Counted from the first letter of the stretch, positions 1-6,929 are shown. The stretch: DNA of 17,438 nucleotides from JAFAQB01 sp045808425 (GCA_045808425.1 JBJMFM010000007.1:1-17438), one strand, 5' to 3'. The notes: a model not told the origin generated them from the letters alone. Program-made: numbers and translations.

Positions 1-275
1 GGCGAGGTTGATTCTATAGTCAAAGACTCATCTCAAAGTTACCTATAAATTTGAAAGTATAAAACATTAACTAAAAAAATTATATATTATGAAAGTTTTT
101 GGCATAAAACATACACTATGATACGAATCAAAGCATGATAATTCCAAATCAGCATTCAAAGATTCGATTATGCTAAAGCACATATTAGAAACGATATAAA
201 AGACTTTTTCATATGCGTTAACAAAATGAAAGCTATTGCCGGATCATATGATTCTGCAGTCAAGTGAACTCGATA
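1..275. other. Non-coding flank, no gene seen
   Basis: AT-rich stretch downstream of the minus-strand terminase-like ORF. I see no convincing gene or RNA. The only structure noted is a loose repeat: GATTCTATAGTCAA at 10-23 resembles GATTCTGCAGTCAA at 250-263, with 2 mismatches in 14. Confidence 0.4.
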
Positions 276-473
276 TCAATCATAACTACTGCTGCTATCT
301 GTGAAGCTATAGAACTTTAAAGCCAGTCTAAATGCATCAAATATGTCATTATATGATGTTGCTTCTTTATCTAGTGTTCCATCGTTATCTACAGCAGTCC
401 TAAGCGAGGTTACTAGCTTATCAAATCTATCTGGATTGATAGCAATTTTTCTAGGATCCTGTTCCAATATCAT
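276..473 (-). CDS. Terminase large subunit C-terminal-like fragment (65 aa)
   Basis: This short ORF starts with an ATG and has an in-frame stop two codons upstream. Its body (residues about 10-52) reads like the end of the nuclease domain of a phage terminase large subunit: a hydrophobic I-A-I-x-P-D-R-F segment, then L-x-x-L-R-T-A, then L-D-K, and a final S-Y-N-D-I-F-D-A-F-R-L-A-L helix. That order (loop, L..L helix, acidic/Lys turn, terminal DA-x-x-L-A helix) is typical of terminase C-termini. The ATPase domain and the rest of the nuclease domain are absent upstream, so if the match is right this is a remnant or a domain-only relic, not a working packaging motor. The tail is Ser-rich. It follows the 135-aa ORF on the same strand after 28 nt, in a different frame. 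The resemblance is recalled pattern, not a search result. Confidence 0.5.
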   Translation of the reverse strand: MILEQDPRKIAINPDRFDKLVTSLRTAVDNDGTLDKEATSYNDIFDAFRLALKFYSFTDSSSSYD

Positions 474-501
474 TTTGCTCTAATACTTTCTATGAAGTAA
501 A

Positions 502-909
502 TCAATCTCTAAAATCTTCACGATAGGCATTATCATCGGTGAACCTATCCGCTTTATTCTTATCATCTTGAAAATATTCGCTATATGTATCAGTGAATCT
601 TTCTTGTTCGTATCGGTCAGTTTGATATTCTTCATCAGATGCTTCTTGTTCTTCTTGGTTATTATTATCCTCCTGTGCAATTTGCCATAGAAAGCTCGTT
701 GCAGACATTCCTATATTATCAAATGAACTAATCGGTAGTCCTAGGTCATATTGAGATTCTTGAATAATACGTGCGTACCGCTCCATTTTCTCGTATTCAT
801 CTTTATTCTTTGCAATCACATATCCTTTCCAAGCTTTATGTAAAGCACCCCAAACCTGATTCTCAAAGAAGCCTGAGTCTAGCATTTTTGACCTGTCTGT
901 GTTTATCAT
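502..909 (-). CDS. Hypothetical acidic protein (135 aa)
   Basis: I do not recognise a family. The first 80 residues look folded: they are rich in aromatic and helical residues (VWGALHKAWKGYVIAKNKDEYEKME), then a G-L-P-I-S-S-F segment. From about residue 80 onward the chain is highly acidic and polar (runs of E, D, Q, N and Y), probably disordered. The ATG start is at 907-909. It lies directly upstream of the terminase-like ORF on the same strand, so both may come from one integrated element, but the protein has no motif that says so. The composition and length suggest a real gene rather than chance. Confidence 0.55.
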   Translation of the reverse strand: MINTDRSKMLDSGFFENQVWGALHKAWKGYVIAKNKDEYEKMERYARIIQESQYDLGLPISSFDNIGMSATSFLWQIAQEDNNNQEEQEASDEEYQTDRYEQERFTDTYSEYFQDDKNKADRFTDDNAYREDFRD

Positions 910-1282
910 ATAATCTGATTTTTTCCTTGATTTTAAGTATCGTCAAGAGCAGTCAGGGATTTCTTTCGTCTCTTAAATCGACAGTATTTCATTGTAAATA
1001 GTTTTGCTGAGATAATATACACCATTTAATTCTCAGGTTTTAAATTTTTTTATCTGAGTAATATTATGATAAGTATGTGAGCAATCATGTCATACGATAG
1101 TTGGACCACACTCGTTGAGCTCTATAGAACTTTAAGTAGAATTGTAGCTGCTACTGTCTCTTATCTTCTATTATCAAGCAATTTTAGCTAAACTCAAAAT
1201 ATGGCAATTATATTCATTCTAACCCGGCTTGAATTTTCGAGCCTAGGGTTTGAATAGCAATAGGGATAAAAACAATAAGTAT

Positions 1283-1840
1283 TCAACTTGGGAAGATATT
1301 ATTAGTATAACAGTTGGAGAAATAATCGCTTTCTGCTATGTTTCCTAGTATCCACCAGCAACAGATTGTGCCACATTTCCTGAAAGCTTCTACAGTAGGT
1401 TTGAAAGAAGTTTTTTTCATTCTTGCAGGAAATTTCTTGTATCCTTCTCTCTTCTTCCTCGCATACCAAAGAGATAAGGTTAGACCTTCATAATTCCATC
1501 AGAATTTGTGCTTGGGTCTATCTATCATAAACATGGATTGGATGGGAATATCGTCGAACAGAGTATCATCATAAGATAGTTTAATGCGTTTGCAATCATA
1601 CTATTGTCAAAACTTAATGAACCATACTTATTATGGCATCATCGTTTCACTGAGCTCGTAGGTTAAGAACCCTGATTTGTTTTTATGTTTAGCTCGTAAA
1701 AATATTTCAATATCAGTTGATCGATGTAAGCCTCAAGATAGTTTCTAGAAGGGTTAATCTATCATAAAATGCTAGCTCTCAGTGGATACATTAGGTACGA
1801 GACCGGCAACAAAGACGGAAACACTTCTATATTGAACCGA
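1283..1840 (-). pseudogene. Decayed gene with frameshifts and a stop, family unknown
   Basis: Reading the minus strand through this gene-free stretch gives successive protein-like blocks in shifting frames. Block 1775-1840 encodes SVQYRSVSVFVAGLVPNVST. Block 1663-1755 encodes a segment containing RNYLEAYIDQLILKYFYEL, and a one-base frame change then continues it as FLTYELSETMMP. A further block contains YGSLSFDNSMIANALNYL. The longest block, 1283-1600, is open for about 105 codons except for one TGA at 1499-1501. It contains IPIQSMFMIDRPKHKF before the stop and NYEGLTLSLWYARKKREGY after it. The blocks lie in order and join with simple indels, as expected for a gene decaying by point mutation. 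I could not name the family. It could be a proviral or mobile-element gene, given the terminase-like ORF nearby. The outer limits are approximate. Confidence 0.5.
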
Positions 1841-2041
1841 TATTAGAGGGTAAAAAAGATCTAGGCTTTAGACAGAGCAGAACATGGTACTTTATCATGA
1901 TCTACTAGAGCATCGTTTTAAAATAATACCAATCTGGTTTGATCATATTGCATTTATTTGATATTACAAACTTTGTTAAAAAATGTGTATTAGCAGTCAA
2001 CAAAAGTATTTTGATTTGAAAATCCGCTTACATAGTCTTTT
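1841..2041. other. Intergenic region downstream of nadE
   Basis: No gene seen. A run of six A on the plus strand at about 1978-1983 gives a U-run for the leftward nadE transcript and could serve as its archaeal terminator; this is weak evidence. Confidence 0.3.
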
Positions 2042-2791
2042 TCAACAATCATTAACCTTACAAATAGGAGGCATTTCTTGCTTGTGTTTATTATTTTTGA
2101 CAAGATCCTGTATCCTCTGAAGATATTTTGGATTCAACTTTGAGTTGTACGATATATTGGCATCCAGTCGTCTCAATATATGATCTATCTCTTCATAGGA
2201 TAACCCAATCTCACCTTCTGCTGTTTGTGCCCTCCATAATCTGGGACTACTTTTCTTTTCTAAAATCATAGACGGGATTTGCAAATGCCTCGCTAGTTCT
2301 CTTACATCAGTTTTGTATAGATCGGCTATAGGAAAAATATCAGCAGCGCCATCGCCATGTTTAGTATAATAACCTAGTCTTAGTTCACTTTTGTCAGTTG
2401 TTCCTAGAACTAATCTGTGCATTACTGCAGCATAATAGTAAAGGATACCCATTCTGAGGCGAGAAGCAAAGTTGCCTTGTGCCAGTTTGTTCCTTGGCAA
2501 CTTTCCTATTAATGACTTTTTCATGGCGCCTATCTCGATCGTCCTATACTTTACTCTTAGACACTTTGCTATATGTTGCGCATCGTATATGTCACTTTTA
2601 GGAGTGATGTTCGAATCTGGCAAAATTAATGCAAAGACATATCGAGGTCCAAGAGCTTTCACAGCGAGGGTAGCCGCTACTGAAGAATCTAGTCCTCCAC
2701 TTAGTCCAACAATAACTCCCTCAGAGTTACGTTTTTGTGTCTCCTTGGCTATAAAATCTGTTACAATTCTGATAACTTTATGTGGTTCCAC
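2042..2791 (-). CDS. nadE: NAD+ synthase, ammonia-dependent type
   Basis: NadE catalyses the last step of NAD+ synthesis, ATP-dependent amidation of nicotinic acid adenine dinucleotide in the cytoplasm. The protein has the N-type ATP pyrophosphatase loop SGGLDSS at residues 31-37. It also has the family segments LGTTDKSE, the K-H-G-D-G-A-A-D region, and P-I-A-D-L-Y-K-T-D-V-R-E-L. The 249-aa length fits the short single-domain form. There is no N-terminal nitrilase (glutaminase) domain, so it should use ammonia directly, which suits an ammonia oxidiser. The start is a GTG at 2789-2791, with an in-frame TAA two codons upstream. A TATA-like element (taatatatta, 2811-2820) sits about 25 nt before it, which indicates a leaderless message. 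It appears to be a single-gene unit. Confidence 0.95.
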   Translation of the reverse strand: MEPHKVIRIVTDFIAKETQKRNSEGVIVGLSGGLDSSVAATLAVKALGPRYVFALILPDSNITPKSDIYDAQHIAKCLRVKYRTIEIGAMKKSLIGKLPRNKLAQGNFASRLRMGILYYYAAVMHRLVLGTTDKSELRLGYYTKHGDGAADIFPIADLYKTDVRELARHLQIPSMILEKKSSPRLWRAQTAEGEIGLSYEEIDHILRRLDANISYNSKLNPKYLQRIQDLVKNNKHKQEMPPICKVNDC

Positions 2792-2810
2792 ACCTTAGAA
2801 TAAATTGAAA

Positions 2811-2820
2811 TAATATATTA
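2811..2820 (-). promoter_or_regulatory. TATA-like element of nadE
   Basis: The A/T palindrome TAATATATTA is centred about 25 nt upstream of the GTG start of nadE. This is the spacing expected for an archaeal TATA box driving a leaderless transcript. Confidence 0.45.
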
Positions 2821-2983
2821 TCGCTATCATAAAAAATGTTTTCAAATTGCCATGCAGAACATCACAGGCGAAAAAATTATTTATTTATGGCCATGACCAC
2901 AAAGTCATGTGCTTAATAGTAAAATTAATTCTTTGTTTTCTTTTTTGGTGAGGCAAGGTTTAAAGTCAGTACAACGTCGAATA

Positions 2984-3178
2984 CTATGGTCTACCACCTG
3001 TGAAGGTAATAAACTCTGCAATTAACTTAATTACAAAAGCAATTCCTCCCACGACACCCAGGCCAAGAAGCACTAAACGTAAATGTGTCGTGTAGTCATC
3101 CTTGCTTGTCTTCTTAGCTAGTTTTAATGTCTGGAACATTTCTAGAACCTTCCTTTCAATGAAAGACAAAGAGTTCAT
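2984..3178 (-). CDS. secE: Protein translocase subunit SecE/Sec61 gamma
   Basis: This is a 64-aa single-span membrane protein. The N-terminal half is an amphipathic helix with a basic stretch (L-K-L-A-K-K-T-S-K-D-D-Y), followed by one hydrophobic segment at residues about 34-58 (GLGVVGGIAFVIKLIAEFI). This layout and the G-x-x-G-F-x-I-K/x-L-I pattern are those of SecE/Sss1, which clamps SecY in the Sec translocon. In many archaea secE sits next to the Spt5 (NusG) gene and a ribosomal L11-L1-L10-L12 cluster. Here no nusG or L11 gene is adjacent, although L1, L10 and L12 lie 1.4-3.4 kb away. The ATG start is at 3176-3178, with a purine-rich stretch (gaaggttga) just upstream. Confidence 0.88.
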   Translation of the reverse strand: MNSLSFIERKVLEMFQTLKLAKKTSKDDYTTHLRLVLLGLGVVGGIAFVIKLIAEFITFTGGRP

Positions 3179-3377
3179 TCAACCTTCTCTTTATCTGATA
3201 TTTGAACTTACCTTTTGATGACTCATATTTTGAGCAATATGATCTTTTCCTATGTTACTCAAAGAGAACTGGTCAAAATTAATGCTTATACGATTTCTTG
3301 TATAAAATCTATTTACCGGAGTGCATGGTTAGTCAAAGTGGTCAAATCCTAACAATATATAGTGTTAATCTACCTTA

Positions 3378-3848
3378 TTATCCTGAAGGAGACGACTGAA
3401 CTGTATAGATCGGCTCTTTTTCGGTCCTCTGCATTTCTACAAATGTCTCGCTGTTTTGAATTCCTTCAATTTTGCCAATACGTTCGATGACAATATTGTG
3501 CAGTTCTTCTAGCGTACGCGCGTTTAGAGAAACTATCATGTCAAACCTGCCTGTAACTTCAGACAAGGATCTAACTTCTGTAATCTTTAATAACTCTGAA
3601 TGAATTGGTTCTTTTAATTTTGGATCTCTGTTAATACCAACAGTTGCCTTGACATTAATCCCGAGTATACCCTCATTGACTATAACTGTAAACTTTTTAA
3701 TAAGACCTCTTTTACCAAGACGTTTTATTCTACTATACAGAACAGATGCATTAACATTGAGTTTATTGCTCAACTGCGGCACTGATATACTTGCGTCTGT
3801 AGTCAATTCAGATAATATCCTCATATCTAATTCGTCAAATCTTTGCAA
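3378..3848 (-). CDS. Lrp/AsnC-family transcriptional regulator
   Basis: This 156-aa protein has the two-domain layout of Lrp/AsnC regulators. Residues 5-55 form a winged helix-turn-helix (LDMRILSELTTDASISVPQL, then SNKLNVNASVLYSRIKRL). A RAM (ligand-sensing, oligomerising) domain at about residues 62-145 includes the typical G-R-F-D-M-I-V and E-E-L-H-N-I-V segments. Such proteins bind DNA as dimers or octamers and often respond to amino acids; the effector cannot be read from sequence. The only upstream start in frame is a TTG at 3846-3848, with a stop seven codons further up. The next candidate is an ATG about seven codons downstream. It is divergent from the 4037-4543 gene, and the shared intergenic region contains a perfect 13-bp inverted repeat that could be its operator. 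Confidence 0.9.
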   Translation of the reverse strand: MQRFDELDMRILSELTTDASISVPQLSNKLNVNASVLYSRIKRLGKRGLIKKFTVIVNEGILGINVKATVGINRDPKLKEPIHSELLKITEVRSLSEVTGRFDMIVSLNARTLEELHNIVIERIGKIEGIQNSETFVEMQRTEKEPIYTVQSSPSG

Positions 3849-3985
3849 ATTTCTTCTACTTTTAGCTTAGTAGCCGCATTAATAAATGTAATTTTTAAAT
3901 ATTTCACAAATTTGAATGTAAGTATGACAACATTTAATCTTATATTTCGATCATATATTTATCGCCTGTGCATTTGTTCTATTAC

Positions 3986-4015
3986 ATTATATAATAATAG
4001 CAATTATTATATAAT
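3986..4015. repeat. Perfect 13-bp inverted repeat in promoter region
   Basis: ATTATATAATAAT at 3986-3998 and its exact reverse complement at 4003-4015 are separated by AGCA. The right arm carries a TATA-like element about 26 nt before the ATG at 4037, so the repeat overlaps the probable core promoter. It could be an operator, perhaps for the divergent Lrp-type regulator, or a pair of opposed TATA boxes. The low sequence complexity raises the odds of chance. Confidence 0.6.
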
Positions 4016-4036
4016 TTAAGGAAGAATTCTCAATAG

Positions 4037-4543
4037 ATGTTTGGCAGGGGACGAATAAAAAGGGGGGATTACCTTTTTGTTGTCAAAAAAGATCAAAGTT
4101 ATAATACTTTGGTCATAGGTAGGGCGGAGTCAATCAATGGAGACAGAATTCAGATCAGAGGTACTTACATACGGCCCATAGGTTTGATTGAACGTGTAAA
4201 ATCAGGACGTGCAGAGGGTCGGCCAAAGGAAGTTCTAAACAACCCTGATCCAAACAACTGCATATTTATGTTGATTGACAAAGTCGAAAGTGGCAACTTT
4301 AATGAAGAGGTCGATCGGAGTAGCAGCAGCAAGATTATATGGATAAACGAGAAACGATACTATGTTCTTGACGGTTGGGTACGAGAGAACCTTCCTGACA
4401 TGTTTTCCGATGTTTTAAGAGCAAGTAGTGAACATGAAAGGCTACAGGCCCGAGCAACTCTTCTTGAAAAAATGAATTCACTATATGAAAAAGACCTCAA
4501 GGACCATCTTTACGCAGTAGCCAGAAGTACCAAAATTCTATAA
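4037..4543 (+). CDS. Hypothetical protein upstream of L12 (168 aa)
   Basis: I do not recognise this protein. It begins MFGRGRIKRGDYLFVV, a basic start followed by a beta-rich segment with repeated G-x-x-I/V pairs up to about residue 60 (V-I-G-R-A-E-S-I-N-G-D-R-I-Q-I-R-G-T-Y-I-R-P-I-G). This resembles a small beta-barrel fold, though I cannot assign one. The C-terminal third (residues 118-160) is helical and charged, with a likely coiled-coil segment (E-R-L-Q-A-R-A-T-L-L-E-K-M). There are no membrane segments. It is on the same strand as the L12 gene, 48 nt upstream, so partial co-transcription is possible, but L12 has its own TATA-like element. The ATG fits a TATA element at about 4006-4015, which indicates a leaderless transcript. 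Confidence 0.8.
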   Translation: MFGRGRIKRGDYLFVVKKDQSYNTLVIGRAESINGDRIQIRGTYIRPIGLIERVKSGRAEGRPKEVLNNPDPNNCIFMLIDKVESGNFNEEVDRSSSSKIIWINEKRYYVLDGWVRENLPDMFSDVLRASSEHERLQARATLLEKMNSLYEKDLKDHLYAVARSTKIL

Positions 4544-4554
4544 TATTTTGAAAG

Positions 4555-4564
4555 TTTTATATTA
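4555..4564 (+). promoter_or_regulatory. TATA-like element of the L12 gene
   Basis: TTTTATATTA is centred about 32 nt before the L12 ATG. This would put the transcript start about 6 nt upstream of the ATG and lets L12 be expressed independently of the gene before it. Confidence 0.4.
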
Positions 4565-4591
4565 TGGTCCTATACAGAGCATCTTTGGATC

Positions 4592-4903
4592 ATGGAATAC
4601 GTGTATGCCGCTTTATTGTTACACAAGCTGAAGCAAGATATCTCAGAGGATAATGTCAAGAACATCATAAAAGCAGCAGGCGCTACCCCTAATGATGTTC
4701 AGGTGAAAGCATTGGTCACAGCTTTAAGTGAAGTAAATATAGATGAAGCCTTAAAGGCGGCACCAATAGCAACAGCGCCGGTTGCTGCTCCCGCTGCTGG
4801 AGCCACAGAAGTGTCTGGAAGTCAACCAAAAGCAGAAGAGGAAAAGAAAGAGGAAAAGAAGGAAGAAGAGGCATTAGAAGGACTTTCTGCATTGTTTGGA
4901 TAG
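4592..4903 (+). CDS. rpl12: Ribosomal protein P1 (archaeal L12)
   Basis: L12 (P1) forms the flexible stalk of the large ribosomal subunit and recruits translation factors. The 103-aa protein starts MEYVYAALLLHKLKQDISED, the helical dimerisation domain (residues 1-58). An Ala/Pro-rich hinge follows (about 59-76), then a run of acidic and lysine residues, and finally the conserved tail E-A-L-E-G-L-S-A-L-F-G that binds elongation factors. This is a full-length archaeal P1. It is transcribed on the plus strand and points at the minus-strand L10 gene, with 141 bp between their stops. In the usual archaeal order it would follow L10 on the same strand. Confidence 0.97.
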   Translation: MEYVYAALLLHKLKQDISEDNVKNIIKAAGATPNDVQVKALVTALSEVNIDEALKAAPIATAPVAAPAAGATEVSGSQPKAEEEKKEEKKEEEALEGLSALFG

Positions 4904-4912
4904 AATTCCATA

Positions 4913-4918
4913 TTTTTT
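4913..4918 (+). terminator. T-run after L12
   Basis: A run of six T starts 10 nt after the L12 stop codon, in the convergent gap before L10. T-rich tracts are typical archaeal terminators; no hairpin is evident. Confidence 0.4.
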
Positions 4919-5044
4919 AATTCAATTAACTCCTATGCATGTTAGATGATCTTAGCTAAAAATCTGTAGAACAACAAGCAAAATGATATAAATTTGTATA
5001 GCTACTAGTGTGCTTGTATCCAAATTCTTCCGTGTGAAACTATT

Positions 5045-5941
5045 TCAGTTAGTCGGTGAATAGCCATTTCCAACTGCTATATTTGCTAATGATTTTGCTT
5101 TTGTTTGTGCCGTGACAAGAACAAAATGACAAGTGTCAGCTGATAAATACCCTGCTTCTGCCGCCAATGCAGTTACATTACCTTGTGCTTCGGAAATTAA
5201 GAATGTAGCTGTTTCCCCTGTTGGATAAGCTGCTTTTAGCGATACGGCAATAGCAGATAGAAACGAAGCCTTCAATTCAGTACTATATTCCATCAAGTCT
5301 ATTTTTAGATCCTTTTCCTCAAAGAAAAGTCCCTCCGTAATAGCACAGTTAATAGCAATCCCAGCTTCAACTGGTTTGATATTGAGCTTACTCAATAATG
5401 AGGCAAGTTTCTGAGATATAACAGTGCCAGACCTTGCAGCTATTGTATCTTTGGTTACCAAAATATTGCCCTGCTCAATTTTGGTCGGAACATTAGCCTC
5501 CTTGAATTCCGATAGTACTGGACCAGGAGCAATCCCTGTATTTCCTGAAGTAATTACAATATCCTTAGTAGCAATATCTCCAGTCTTTGCTGGAAGAAAT
5601 ACTTTATTTTGGCTTAAAAGCAAATTTAGTTTAAATGGGCTTATATCAGTAAACATCAATGCACACTGCCCCTCCAATACTTTGCTCAGCTTTGCCAGAC
5701 CTGCTATATCACTTACTTTTTCAAATGCTCTTTGAGCAACCTTATTTTTGATTATGAGAATTTTTATATTATTTCGAAATTTCTTACGAACCATCATTAA
5801 TTGAGTGGCTCGAACTTTGGTTATCTTGGAAAGGGCAATGACATTATTATGTTTTACGAGCTCTTGTAGCTCGTTATACATCAACCGCTTCTTTTTAGGA
5901 AAATTCTTAATACCTGTTGTAGCTGTTACTTTGGATATCAA
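5045..5941 (-). CDS. rpl10: Ribosomal protein L10 (P0)
   Basis: L10/P0 anchors the L12 stalk dimers to 23S rRNA. The N-terminal region (residues about 15-110) carries the rRNA-binding domain with the usual K-x-R-A-T-Q-L and K-I-L-I-I-K-N segments. An inserted domain with G-N-T-G-I-A-P-G-P and G-T-V-I-S-Q-K-L-A follows, then the helical spine that carries L12. Length is 298 aa. The chain ends in a helical segment (T-A-Q-T-K-A-K-S-L-A-N-I-A-V-G-N-G-Y-S-P-T-N) and lacks the acidic tail ending in GLSALFG that many archaeal P0 proteins share with P1. The start is a TTG at 5939-5941, six nt after the L1 stop and in the same frame, with AGG just before it. L1 and L10 are clearly one operon. Confidence 0.95.
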   Translation of the reverse strand: MISKVTATTGIKNFPKKKRLMYNELQELVKHNNVIALSKITKVRATQLMMVRKKFRNNIKILIIKNKVAQRAFEKVSDIAGLAKLSKVLEGQCALMFTDISPFKLNLLLSQNKVFLPAKTGDIATKDIVITSGNTGIAPGPVLSEFKEANVPTKIEQGNILVTKDTIAARSGTVISQKLASLLSKLNIKPVEAGIAINCAITEGLFFEEKDLKIDLMEYSTELKASFLSAIAVSLKAAYPTGETATFLISEAQGNVTALAAEAGYLSADTCHFVLVTAQTKAKSLANIAVGNGYSPTN

Positions 5942-5947
5942 CCTTAT

Positions 5948-6610
5948 TTATCGACCCTCTTCTTTAATTGCTGTAAGTTTTGCTGCCTTACCCATTGTAA
6001 GTTTTACTGTTACATTTCGAATATTCTTTTCTCCTTGGGGTAGTTTTTTTTCGAGCATGGCAATAACTGCATTAGCATTGACAGTCAATTGATCATCATC
6101 CATTTCTTCATCTCCGATTTTAACAGAAATGTTGAGTTGGTTTTTTGTTCTAACACGAACAGAATTTCTAAAGCGATCTGCAATTGCTTCTATTGGTGCT
6201 CCATAGGGCAATGGTGTTGGCATTTTGCCTTTGGGGCCTAAAAATTGCCCCAATGAGCGACCAACTGTGGGCATTAATGCAGTATCAGAGAGAAAGAAGT
6301 TATATGCTCTTGAGATTTTCCGAGCTTCTCTCTTGTTAGTGCCTATTCTATCAAGTTCTTCTGGTTCAATTATTCTATCAATTCCTGCTCGGTGCGCCCT
6401 CGTTCCCATGTCGCCGGATCCGACCACACAGATCGTTGCAGGCTGGCTTGGTTTGTGTGGTAATGGTACTATCTCGTTGAAATTAAATCCTTTTTTAACA
6501 TCAATATCTTTTAACACTAATGTTAATTCGACTGATTGTTTGAAATTACGTTTAGGTGCTGCTTCTCTTGCACTTTTTACTAGCAAATTAAGCTGCTTGC
6601 TGATTGGCAT
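5948..6610 (-). CDS. rpl1: Ribosomal protein L1
   Basis: L1 binds 23S rRNA at the mobile L1 stalk near the E site and in archaea can repress its own mRNA. The 220-aa protein has the standard two-domain layout. The hallmark G-P-K-G-K-M-P is at residues 125-131, in a longer conserved block (L-G-Q-F-L-G-P-K-G-K-M-P), and the ending helix includes T-V-K-L-T-M-G-K-A-A-K-L. The ATG start is at 6608-6610. It is the first gene of the L1-L10 operon here. No L11 gene lies upstream; the next feature is a tRNA gene. TATA-like tracts at 6722-6739 and 6666-6674 are alternative promoters and would give leaders of roughly 95 or 35 nt, so an autoregulatory leader is possible but unproven. Confidence 0.97.
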   Translation of the reverse strand: MPISKQLNLLVKSAREAAPKRNFKQSVELTLVLKDIDVKKGFNFNEIVPLPHKPSQPATICVVGSGDMGTRAHRAGIDRIIEPEELDRIGTNKREARKISRAYNFFLSDTALMPTVGRSLGQFLGPKGKMPTPLPYGAPIEAIADRFRNSVRVRTKNQLNISVKIGDEEMDDDQLTVNANAVIAMLEKKLPQGEKNIRNVTVKLTMGKAAKLTAIKEEGR

Positions 6611-6721
6611 GACGTACTCAAATTCTCTAGAATCAAGACGCTACTTAAAATTGTTAGCATCTGATGTATATTTTGATATCCGATGCCCCTACAGGTAGGT
6701 TGAGTGAAAGATATATTCTAT

Positions 6722-6739
6722 TTATATATATGTATATAT
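6722..6739 (-). promoter_or_regulatory. Candidate promoter tract of the L1-L10 operon
   Basis: An alternating TATATA tract lies about 115-130 nt upstream of the L1 start. If used, it leaves a leader of about 95 nt, which includes a short CCTAC/GTAGG inverted repeat near 6688-6699. A nearer A/T element at 6666-6674 is an alternative. Confidence 0.3.
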
Positions 6740-6840
6740 GCAACTTATGAATAAAAGATCCTTCCATATACAGGAATCAGCATGTAATGTGGATTATAAC
6801 ATTACTGACGGTAGATGTTGTCTAGTTTATGATTAGAAAG

Positions 6841-6929
6841 CGGGCCCGGTGGGCTTCGATCCCACGACTTCCGGCTCTCTACGAGGGGCTTAGAAGGCAG
6901 GCGCTCTATCCATGCTGAGCTACGAGCCC
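6841..6929 (-). tRNA. tRNA-Arg (anticodon TCT) with a 14-nt intron
   Basis: The minus strand folds as a tRNA. The acceptor GGGCTCG pairs with CGGGCCC, with G as discriminator. The D arm is GCTC/GAGC with a GG-containing loop, and the T arm is GTGGG/CCCAC. The anticodon loop is CTTCTAA, giving anticodon TCT at 6892-6894. The gene is 89 nt; removing 14 nt after position 37 gives an ordinary 75-nt molecule. The anticodon stem is CCTGC/GCCGG, so T29 faces C41 instead of a pair; the other four pairs hold. The T loop starts with A instead of T at position 54. A class II tRNA (Leu/Ser) was considered because of the length, but the loop and acceptor fit Arg(TCT) and the stem only closes when the 14 nt are removed. 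CCA is not encoded. Confidence 0.88.
6877..6890 (-). other. tRNA intron (14 nt, canonical 37/38 site)
   Basis: The sequence AGCCCCTCGTAGAG interrupts the anticodon loop one base after the anticodon, the usual archaeal position. The bases AGCC occur at both boundaries, so the exact cut can slide by up to four bases without changing the product. I could not draw a strict bulge-helix-bulge; a relaxed one, with part of the anticodon loop pairing to AGAG, is possible. Confidence 0.7.

Noticed and set aside
6841..6929. Class II tRNA (Leu or Ser) with long variable arm
   Set aside because: The length of 89 nt fits class II, but the anticodon stem closes only when 14 nt are removed at 37/38, and the CTTCTAA loop and acceptor fit Arg(TCT).
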